Assembly: GCA_003565775.1 (NCBI GenBank)
Contig: PXAT01000048.1
Coordinates: forward strand, 1 to 62,208
Direction: 5' to 3'
DNA: 62,208 nucleotides
Source of the DNA: Ectothiorhodospiraceae bacterium
Lineage (GTDB): Bacteria; Pseudomonadota; Gammaproteobacteria; Nitrococcales; Aquisalimonadaceae
Of this stretch, positions 52,304 through 62,208 are shown piece by piece. The stretch's first letter is position 1. Each line of letters begins with the position of its first letter. A program made the position numbers and the translations under genes. The notes beneath the pieces were generated by a model, which was not told the DNA's origin, ran no database searches, and saw only the letters and a program-made list of their open reading frames with translations.

Positions 52304-53820
52304 GGTGGCGAGGGCTCCGGGCTGATGCGATGGCGCAGTTCGTCGGCGTCCGGCGGCTGAAAGTGCTCGCGCTGGAAGGAAAGCACGCTGGTATCGGCTT
52401 CGGACGGATCACTGCCACTCCGCGCACGGGTGACGAGGCGGCGTTCCAGTTCCTTCACCGGAGCCTCGCAGTAGAGCAGGCGCCAGCGGCAGTTCAGTTG
52501 TGCCGCCAGCGCGCGAAACCGGTCGCGTTCCCGACGTTGCAGACAGGCAGCATCGATGATTACCGACCATCCCGCCTGCAGCAGCAGGGTGGCGCGCTCG
52601 GCCAGGGCGTCGTAAGTCGCGGCGCTGGCCTCGGCGCCGTAGATAGCGCCGGCGACCGGCGCGTCGGTTCGCGCCAGGGCATCGAGGCCGAACAGGCGCT
52701 TGCGTTCCACGTCCGACCGCAGGCGGATGGCTGCGCTGTTCTCCACCAGGGCCAGCGCCGCGGTCGACTTGCCACTGCCGGATAGTCCGCAGGTGGTAAC
52801 CAGTTGCGGGCGCCGCGCTTCGCAGTAGCGCTCGGCCAGTGCCAGATACCGATCCCGTTGCTGCCGTTCGGTGGTCTGCCGTTCGGCGGACTGGCGGCCG
52901 TCGGCCAGCTTGATGGCGTGAATCTTTGCACGCACCAGGGCCCGGTAGACCTGATAAAAGCGCAGATCCCGCACGCCGGCGTGGTCGCCGGTGACGTCCA
53001 GATACTGGCTCAGGATGCGCGCTGCCATCGGTTCGGCGCCGCGAAAGTCGAGATCCATGAGCAGGAAGGCGAGATCGCTGATCACGTCCATCCAGCGCAG
53101 CCGCTCATCGAACTCGATGCAGTCGAACGGCACCGCGCAGTCGTCAATCAGTGCAATATTCTCCAGATGCAGATCACCGTGGCATTCTCGCACCGCACCG
53201 TCCCCCAGGCGCGCCTGCAGGCGTTGCCTGAACCCCGGGAGTTGTGCGTGGACCCAGTCACCCACGGCCTCCGGTGCGGCCGCATCCAGGGTCTGCAATT
53301 GCTGAAGGTTGGCGAGCACCGGTTGTACCAGCGGCTCGGCCTCACTCAGCCACTCCGGGGTCTGGCGTGCCGCATGGTGCTGGTGAAAGGTGGCGACGGC
53401 AACGGCAAGCGCATCCAGCTGGTTCCGGCGCAGCGCACCTCGCGCCAGAACCCGGTCCAGTCTCTGTTCCTGCGGGAAGCGGCGCATGTGCACGGCGTAG
53501 TCCAGTAACGCGCCGGTGCCGTCCAGCGTCGGCTGCTCGGCAGTGCCGGTGATCGCGATCACGTCCAGATAAAGGTCCGGCGCCAGACGCCTGTTCAGCC
53601 GTAGCTCGTCGTCACAGGCCCGTTTTCGGCGATCCAGGGTCGTGAAGTCAAGAAAGCCCAGATCCAGGGGTTTCTTGAGTTTGTAGACGTGGTCCCCGGC
53701 CAGGAGCAGGCTGGAGATATGCGTCTCGATCTGTTCGACCTCGCCCGCCGTCCGGCGCAGCGCATCGGCCAGGCCGCGGACCAGCGTTCGGTGATCGGAA
53801 ATGGGCGCGTCTCCGGGCAT
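52300..53820 (-). CDS. Fused aminoglycoside-phosphotransferase-like / AAA kinase protein
   Basis: The 506-residue protein fuses an APH-like domain (about 1-320; VYKLKKPLDLGFLDF, catalytic ECHGDLHLENIALI, then FDCIEFDERLRWMDVISDLAFLLMDLD) to a P-loop kinase of the zeta-toxin/chloramphenicol-phosphotransferase type (about 330-500; TTCGLSGSGKSTAALAL). The architecture is widespread in proteobacteria but its substrate is unknown. The ATG five bases after the aroE stop is chosen over long upstream in-frame extension into aroE. Confidence 0.85.
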   Translation of the reverse strand: MPGDAPISDHRTLVRGLADALRRTAGEVEQIETHISSLLLAGDHVYKLKKPLDLGFLDFTTLDRRKRACDDELRLNRRLAPDLYLDVIAITGTAEQPTLDGTGALLDYAVHMRRFPQEQRLDRVLARGALRRNQLDALAVAVATFHQHHAARQTPEWLSEAEPLVQPVLANLQQLQTLDAAAPEAVGDWVHAQLPGFRQRLQARLGDGAVRECHGDLHLENIALIDDCAVPFDCIEFDERLRWMDVISDLAFLLMDLDFRGAEPMAARILSQYLDVTGDHAGVRDLRFYQVYRALVRAKIHAIKLADGRQSAERQTTERQQRDRYLALAERYCEARRPQLVTTCGLSGSGKSTAALALVENSAAIRLRSDVERKRLFGLDALARTDAPVAGAIYGAEASAATYDALAERATLLLQAGWSVIIDAACLQRRERDRFRALAAQLNCRWRLLYCEAPVKELERRLVTRARSGSDPSEADTSVLSFQREHFQPPDADELRHRISPEPSPP

Positions 53821-53825
53821 GACCG

Positions 53826-54650
53826 TCAGCCGAGATCGGCGCGCAGTTCTTCGATCACCGGTGCGGTTCGCGGACGCACACCGCGCCAGAGGAAGAACGA
53901 CTCGGCCGCCTGCTCCACCAGCATGCCGAGACCGTCGATGGTGCGGCTGGCACCCTGGTCGCGTGCCCAGTCGCGGAATGCACTGCCGTCCGCCCCATAG
54001 GCCATTTCCTGGACTGCGGCATCGGCCGAGAGGAGTCCGTCCGGCAGCGGCGGCATGCCACCGTCCAGTCCGGCCGATGTGCCGTTGATGACCAGATCGA
54101 AGGGATGTTCCGCGGCCAGGTCGTCGAACGCCAGCGCATCGCGGGTCACACCATGGCACAGCGGCAGAAGGCCTTCGGCCCGGGACAGGGTGCGGTTGGC
54201 GATCACCAGTTCCAGCGGTGCCTGCTCCACCAGGGGCAGCAGAATGCCGCGCACCGCACCCCCGGCGCCGAGGATCAGCACGCGCCGGCCGCGAATCAAC
54301 ACATCGTGATTGTTGATCAGATCACGCACCAGGCCGACGCCGTCGGTATTGTCGCCCTCCAGACGCCCGTCAGCATGCCGGATCAGCGTGTTGACCGCGC
54401 CCGCATGTTCCGCCCGTGGTGTCCGGAAATCGGCGAGCTGCCAGGCTTCCTGCTTGAACGGCACGGTCACGTTCAGGCCATGGCCACCCTGATCGAAAAA
54501 CGTCCTTACCCGGTCCGCGAAGCCTTCAAGCGGTGCCTCGAGCCGATCGTAACGGATGTCTTCGCCGGTCTGCTCGGCGAACAGGGCGTGAATGCGTGGC
54601 GACTGACTGTGTGCCACGGGATTACCGACAACGGCGTAATGGTCAGGCAT
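53826..54650 (-). CDS. aroE: Shikimate dehydrogenase
   Basis: The 274-residue protein has the shikimate-binding segment VGNPVAHSQSPRIHALFAEQ, catalytic Lys in LNVTVPFKQEAW, and the NADP loop ILGAGGAVRGILLPL with NRTLSRAE. It reduces 3-dehydroshikimate in the aromatic amino-acid pathway. The size matches AroE and the ATG is well placed before MPDHYAVVGNP. It overlaps no gene and is read with the APH-kinase gene five bases downstream. Confidence 0.94.
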   Translation of the reverse strand: MPDHYAVVGNPVAHSQSPRIHALFAEQTGEDIRYDRLEAPLEGFADRVRTFFDQGGHGLNVTVPFKQEAWQLADFRTPRAEHAGAVNTLIRHADGRLEGDNTDGVGLVRDLINNHDVLIRGRRVLILGAGGAVRGILLPLVEQAPLELVIANRTLSRAEGLLPLCHGVTRDALAFDDLAAEHPFDLVINGTSAGLDGGMPPLPDGLLSADAAVQEMAYGADGSAFRDWARDQGASRTIDGLGMLVEQAAESFFLWRGVRPRTAPVIEELRADLG

Positions 54651-54727
54651 GGGGGCTCCATGGAAGGTGCACGGGGATCAGCAGCATAGGCGCTGCCTGC
54701 CATGGCGTTCAATGCCGCGAGACAGGT

Positions 54728-55978
54728 TCAGCCGAAGATCAGCAGCAGGATCTGGAAGAACACGATCGCCAGGATGCCGCCCGCCGGCAGAGTCACGATC
54801 CAGGACAGAAAGATGCTGCGCACCACCGACAGGTTCAGTGCCGCGATGCCGCGTGCCAGACCGACTCCGAGCACGGCGCCAACCAGAGTATGCGTGGTCG
54901 ACACCGGGATGCCGAGGCCGGAGGCGGTCACGACGGTGCTGGCGGCGGCCAGTTCGCAGGTAAAGCCGCGGCTCGGCGTGAGCTGTGTGATCTCCTTGCC
55001 CACGGTGGCGATGACCCGATAGCCCATCATCAGCAGGCCGGCGACGATGCCGCAGGCACCCAGCATGAGGACCCACAAGGGTACGGCCGACTGCGCGGTG
55101 ACCTCGCCGCTCTGCACCACTGACAGCACGGCTGCCACGGGGCCGATGGCGTTGGCGACGTCATTGGAACCATGGGCGAACGCCATGGCGCAGGCTGTCA
55201 CCACCATCAGCACGGCGAAGATGCGTTCCACGTTGGCGTAGTGGAAACGCCGGTCCAGTCGCGGGTCGACGGGGATGCGATTGATGATGATCTTGCCGAC
55301 GATTGCCATGCTGAGGCCGACGCTGACGGCAATGGAGTAGGACGCCGTTACGCTCAGGTTGAGGCCGACATGGGTCAGACCCTTCATCAGGGTCATCAGC
55401 GACATCATGAAGCCGGTGAGGAAGATATAGACCGGGACATACTGGCGCGCTGCAGTGATCGGATCGCGCCGGTCGAGGATCAGCCATTGCACGCTGCGGA
55501 ACAGCAGGTAGGCGGCAGCCCCGGCGATCAGTGGCGAGATGATCCAGCTCATGGCGATGGAGCCGATCACCGGCCAGCGCACCGCTCCCCAGCCCAGGCC
55601 GGCGATGGCGAAGCCGACAATCGCGCCCACAATGGAGTGTGTGGTCGACACCGGCCAGCCCATGCGGGAAGCGATCAGCAACCAGGTTCCCGCAGCCAGT
55701 AGCGCGGCCAGCATGCCGAAGATGAGCTGTTCGGGCTGGCCTTCCAGCAGACCCACCTCGATGATCCCGGAGCGGATGGTATTGGTCACCGCGCCGCCGG
55801 CCAGCACCGCGCCGGCGAATTCGAAGATGGCGGCAATGATCACCGCCTGCTTGATGGTCAGCACCCGCGACCCGACGGACGTAGCCATCGCGTTGGCTAC
55901 GTCGTTGGCGCCGATGCCCCAGGCCATGAACAGGCCGAAGATCGCCGCCAGAATCAGATAAATCAGCCCATATTCCAT
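54728..55978 (-). CDS. Low-affinity inorganic phosphate transporter (Pit family)
   Basis: The 416-residue protein has about 10 membrane segments in two inverted halves, each with a family signature, GANDVANAMATSVGS and GSNDVANAIGP. It imports metal-phosphate using the proton or sodium gradient. It follows a DUF47 gene by 48 bases, the usual Pit-accessory pairing. Four residues precede the first membrane segment, so the start is likely right. Confidence 0.93.
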   Translation of the reverse strand: MEYGLIYLILAAIFGLFMAWGIGANDVANAMATSVGSRVLTIKQAVIIAAIFEFAGAVLAGGAVTNTIRSGIIEVGLLEGQPEQLIFGMLAALLAAGTWLLIASRMGWPVSTTHSIVGAIVGFAIAGLGWGAVRWPVIGSIAMSWIISPLIAGAAAYLLFRSVQWLILDRRDPITAARQYVPVYIFLTGFMMSLMTLMKGLTHVGLNLSVTASYSIAVSVGLSMAIVGKIIINRIPVDPRLDRRFHYANVERIFAVLMVVTACAMAFAHGSNDVANAIGPVAAVLSVVQSGEVTAQSAVPLWVLMLGACGIVAGLLMMGYRVIATVGKEITQLTPSRGFTCELAAASTVVTASGLGIPVSTTHTLVGAVLGVGLARGIAALNLSVVRSIFLSWIVTLPAGGILAIVFFQILLLIFG

Positions 55979-56026
55979 CTGCTATCGGACTCCCCGGCGT
56001 CGCAGATCACATGCTGGATGTCGGAA

Positions 56027-56707
56027 TTACTTGGCGAGTGTCATCTGCAGGCGTGAGCCGACCCGCTGGGCCAGATCGGCAAGACCACCGACGAGTTCGA
56101 TCACGCGGTACAGAAAGATGACCTGCACCGGAGGCAGCTCGTCTTCCAGTTTCAGCAGGCGGGCACGCAGTTCGATCTGCAGGTTGTCCGTGTCTTTCTC
56201 GATCCGGTCCAGCTCTTCGAGCAGCGCCTCGACCACTTCCACCTCGGAGCCACGGAACCCGGTTTCCACCAGTTCATCCAGCTCGTCGACGGTCTTCTTG
56301 GCCTGGCGTGCGGCATCCACCGAGCGTTCGACGTATCGGGTGAAGGTCTCGATGATGGGGGCGGGCAGAATCATTTCCCGACCCAGCACCAGCCCGGCGA
56401 TGTCCTTCGCCTTGTTGGCGATCTTGTCCTGCAGTCGCAACAGCTCCAGCAGGTCACGCCGGTCCACGGGCAGGAACAGGGTTCGCGGCAGATCCATGCG
56501 CAGCGACAGTTTCATCGCATCGGCTTCATCCTCGAGCCGTGCGATTTCCCGATAAATGTCGCGGACGGCGCCGAAATCCTCGTGGGCGACGGCCTCGAAC
56601 AGGGGAATCAGCTGTGCGGCGCATTCCACCACCTTGGTGACATGCTCCTGCAGCGGACGGATCGGCGAACTGCCGAAGATGCCGGAGAAATAGCTCTTAC
56701 CGATCAT
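56027..56707 (-). CDS. DUF47/PhoU-like Pit accessory protein
   Basis: The 226-residue all-helical protein belongs to TIGR00153/DUF47. It has FGSSPIRPLQEHVTKVVECA near the start and the E-x3-D-like metal-binding clusters in the PhoU-type repeats (IARLEDEADAMKLSLRMDLP and LDRIEKDTDNLQIELRARLL). DUF47 proteins are cytosolic regulators or chaperones of the neighbouring Pit transporter. Spacing to pit supports one operon. Confidence 0.92.
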   Translation of the reverse strand: MIGKSYFSGIFGSSPIRPLQEHVTKVVECAAQLIPLFEAVAHEDFGAVRDIYREIARLEDEADAMKLSLRMDLPRTLFLPVDRRDLLELLRLQDKIANKAKDIAGLVLGREMILPAPIIETFTRYVERSVDAARQAKKTVDELDELVETGFRGSEVEVVEALLEELDRIEKDTDNLQIELRARLLKLEDELPPVQVIFLYRVIELVGGLADLAQRVGSRLQMTLAK

Positions 56708-56802
56708 GGTCGGATGCCTGTCATCAGAATGTCACGGGAATGTCACAAAGCCGCGGAGTATACGGCGAAAGGCAGACTTCTCCCAAGACGGCGCTGCCCT
56801 GA

Positions 56803-58339
<1,537 letters not shown>

Positions 58340-58343
<4 letters not shown>

Positions 58344-59434
58344 ACGGGCTGCTCGATCGCTTCCTGATGATAGGCCGGGCTCAGCTCGTGAACCGCCTCG
58401 ATCATGGCGCCCGCATGCTCCGGCGGGATTTCCGGGTGAATCCCGTGGCCCAGGTTGAACACGTGGCCGGTACCGCTGCCGTAGCTGGCAAGGGTTTCCG
58501 CGACCTTTTCGCGGATGGTGCCGGGAGAGGCGTAAAGGACGCTCGGGTCCAGATTGCCCTGCAATGAGACCTTGTGGCCCACGCGCCGTCTGGCATCGCC
58601 GAGATTCTGGGTCCAGTCGATGCCGAGGCCATGCGCGCCGGACTCGGCCATGGCTTCCAGCCAGGGACCACCGTTCTTGGTGAAAAAGACCACCGGTATC
58701 TCGCGTCCGTCACGCTCGCGATGCAGCCCGCTGATGATACGTTTTGCGTAGTCGAGGGAGAACGTACGGTAGGTCTCAGGGGTCAGCACGCCGCCCCAGG
58801 TATCGAAGATCATCAGCGCCTGGGCACCGGCCTCGATCTGCGCATTCAGATAGGCCGTCACAGCCTCGGCGACGACCCCGAGCAGGTGATGCATCAGATC
58901 AGGCCGGTCGTAGAGCAGGGCCTTGCTGTGAGCGAAGTTCTTGCTCGAACCGCCTTCGATCATGTAGGTCGCCAGCGTCCACGGGCTGCCGGTAAAGCCG
59001 ATCAGCGGCACCCGCCCGCGCAGTTCACGCCGGATCAGCCTGACCGCGTCGGTGACGTAATGTAGTTCGTCGGCCGGATCGGGGGCACTCAGGGCGCGAA
59101 TCGCCCGCTCGTCGCGCAGCGGTCGCTCGAACTTCGGCCCCTCGCCGGCGGCGAAATACAGCCCCAGGCCCATGGCGTCGGGAATGGTCAGGATGTCGGA
59201 GAACAGGATCGCCGCATCCAGCCGAAACCGCTCCAGCGGCTGCAGCGTGACCTCGCAGGCCAGTTCGGTGTTCTTGCACAGATCGAGGAAGCTGCCGGCG
59301 CGGGCCCGGCTGGCGCGATATTCCGGCAGATAACGGCCGGCCTGACGCATCATCCAGACCGGCGTGCGCTCGGTCGGCTGGCGTAGCAGCGCACGCAGCA
59401 GCAGATCGTTTTCGAGTGGGGTGCTATCGCTCAA
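58340..59434 (-). CDS. hemE: Uroporphyrinogen decarboxylase
   Basis: The 364-residue enzyme has the N-terminal signature [31 protein letters not shown] and [20 protein letters not shown]. It decarboxylates uroporphyrinogen III to coproporphyrinogen in haem synthesis. Both candidate starts are TTG. I prefer the one giving [15 protein letters not shown] because CCGGAGT lies eight bases before it; the other is 12 codons upstream. It sits with hemB and a NUDIX gene, so haem genes are clustered. Confidence 0.94.
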
Positions 59435-59532
59435 GATGGACTCCGGCAGATTGTCGGGCGGCAGAAACAACGCCCATGGCGGACATCACACCATGGACGC
59501 CGGGGGCATGCAGGGGGCGTCCAGCCGTGCCG

Positions 59533-60945
<1,413 letters not shown>

Positions 60946-61014
60946 TCATTGACGCTGTTCTGGCGCGGCCCGTCGGGCCGCGCAATCAACCGTGGAAGCG
61001 CTGCCGCCTCCGGC

Positions 61015-62208
61015 TCAGGCCGCTGCCCGCAGGGTCTGCAGAATGCTCTGCAGATCACTCGCCTTCGGCTTCACCAGCCAGAAGCGCCGCAGGTAGTCGC
61101 GGAAGTTGTCGAGGATCTCCTGCCCCCATTCGCTGCCGGTCTCGTCCACGTATTCGCGGAGCATGGCCTGCAGGTAATTGCGGTGCGCCTCCATCGGCTC
61201 GGAACGGATCCGGTGGATATCGATCAGTTCGTGGTTGTAGCGATCCACGAACTCGTTCTCCATGTCGAGCACGAAGGCGAAGCCGCCGGTCATGCCGGCA
61301 CCGAAGTTGAGGCCGGTGGAACCGAGCACACAGACCACGCCGCCGGTCATGTACTCGCAACCGTGATCACCGACACCCTCGATCACCGCCTGGGCACCGG
61401 AGTTGCGCACCGCGAAGCGTTCACCGCCGGTGCCGGCTGCGAACAGCTTGCCACCAGTAGCGCCGTACAGACAGGTATTGCCGATGATGGTGGTGTCGCG
61501 GCTGTCGAAGCGGCTGCCGGCCGGCGGATGGATCACCAGCTTGCCGCCGGCCATCCCCTTGCCGACGTAATCATTGGCATCACCTTCCAGGTGCATGTGC
61601 AGGCCATGCGCGTTCCACACTCCGAAACTCTGCCCGGCACTGCCCTTGAGGCGCAGCACGAGCGGTGCATCGGCGATACCCATGGCGCCGTGGGCGCGGG
61701 CGATTTCGCCGGACAGCCGGGCGCCGATCGAACGGTTGAAATTCTTCACCGTGTAGTGGAATTCGCCACCGGTCTTCTGCTGGATGCTTGGCAGACAATC
61801 GCGCACCATCTGCTCCGCCAGTTCGCCCTTGTCGAAGGGCGCATTCATCGGTTCCAGGCAGAACTGCGGCTTGTCCGCCGGCACGCCGCCGTCGGACAGC
61901 AGCGGCCGCAGATCCAGCTGCCGCTGCTTGTCGGTGTTGCCCGGCAGGATTTCCAGCAGATCGGTGCGGCCGATCAGGTCCTGCAGCTGCGTCACGCCGA
62001 GTCTGGCCAGCCATTCCCGCGTCTCCATCGCCACGAAGCGGAAATAGTTCGCGACCTTCTCCGGCGTGCCGATGAAATGCTTCAGGCGCAACACCTTTTC
62101 CTGCGTCGCGACGCCGGTGGCGCAGTTGTTCAGGTGGCAGATGCGCAGGTACTTGCAGCCCATGGCGATCATCGGCGCAGTACCGAAGCCGAAGCTCTCG
62201 GCGCCGAG
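61015..62208 (-). CDS. gltB: Glutamate synthase large (alpha) subunit, C-terminal part
   Basis: The frame is open to the window edge, so only the C-terminal ~397 residues are seen. They hold the 3Fe-4S cysteines ([19 protein letters not shown]) at the end of the FMN-binding domain. They also hold the GXGXG beta-helix domain ([38 protein letters not shown]). GltB feeds glutamine nitrogen into the GS-GOGAT cycle that glnK-amtB also serves. The N-terminal amidotransferase domain lies outside the window. Confidence 0.96.
   Translation of the reverse strand, partial: LGAESFGFGTAPMIAMGCKYLRICHLNNCATGVATQEKVLRLKHFIGTPEKVANYFRFVAMETREWLARLGVTQLQDLIGRTDLLEILPGNTDKQRQLDLRPLLSDGGVPADKPQFCLEPMNAPFDKGELAEQMVRDCLPSIQQKTGGEFHYTVKNFNRSIGARLSGEIARAHGAMGIADAPLVLRLKGSAGQSFGVWNAHGLHMHLEGDANDYVGKGMAGGKLVIHPPAGSRFDSRDTTIIGNTCLYGATGGKLFAAGTGGERFAVRNSGAQAVIEGVGDHGCEYMTGGVVCVLGSTGLNFGAGMTGGFAFVLDMENEFVDRYNHELIDIHRIRSEPMEAHRNYLQAMLREYVDETGSEWGQEILDNFRDYLRRFWLVKPKASDLQSILQTLRAAA

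Overview
The window is about 62 kb of GC-rich, gene-dense chromosome from a gammaproteobacterium. Evidence includes ComM, UbiK and UbiD, PriA, PrlC, MlaA, SpeA/SpeE, sigma-54/NtrC-type control of glnK-amtB, and a three-gene NAD(P) transhydrogenase. Acid-rich secreted and membrane-anchored proteins and the overall gene set suggest a halophilic or haloalkaliphilic lineage such as the Ectothiorhodospiraceae or a neighbour. That placement is a weak inference. No prophage, integrase, transposase, CRISPR array or rRNA operon is visible; this is mostly core chromosome, with non-coding repeats in the gaps.

Layout. 0-4 kb: an S24-like repressor with a degenerate protease domain, a spermidine-synthase-like protein, one tRNA-Arg with duplicated 3' debris, a membrane-anchored cytochrome c and a TorF-family porin. 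4-8 kb: comM, ubiK and glnK-amtB. 8-13.5 kb: the fetAB iron exporter genes, speE and speA, and a beta-hydroxyacid dehydrogenase. 13.4-22.4 kb: SPOR protein, argS, priA, a TIGR02444 protein and pntAA-pntAB-pntB. 23-28.2 kb: an HNH nuclease, a possible leucine leader, leuA, a small membrane protein, xni and a fructosamine-kinase-like gene. 28.3-31.1 kb: an operon of a 2Fe-2S flavin reductase, a squalene/phytoene synthase and mlaA. 31.4-35.2 kb: a likely metal-acquisition operon (His/Cys-rich DUF2946 protein, TonB receptor, BNR lipoprotein). 35.3-42.4 kb: ubiD, a Fur-box-linked small protein, a ceramidase-like protein, xthA, a HIT protein, prlC, a gamma-carbonic-anhydrase-like protein and a DUF1328 protein. 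42.5-51.9 kb: a divergent pair of unknown envelope genes, rhomboid, an RND pump with its adaptor and TetR regulator, and a GNAT enzyme. 52-62.2 kb: an APH-kinase fusion, aroE, pit with its DUF47 partner, hemB, a NUDIX hydrolase, hemE, gltD and the 3' part of gltB.

How genes work together. Nitrogen: a TorF porin and glnK-amtB each have a good -24/-12 sigma-54 promoter, and glnK has an NtrC-like site about 110 bp upstream of its predicted transcription start; gltBD completes ammonium assimilation. Polyamines: speA and speE are divergent neighbours. Envelope lipids: squalene synthase is translationally coupled to mlaA.

The least expected content is non-coding. One family is a ~277-bp element with terminal inverted repeats beginning TTAAGGAAACGCTGA, in at least seven full or partial copies, several of which supply the stop codon of the adjacent gene. 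A second class occurs at three convergent gene junctions: a hairpin that includes the stop codon, followed by degenerate GGTTCAAGG-type repeats. Both are candidates for undescribed repeat systems.
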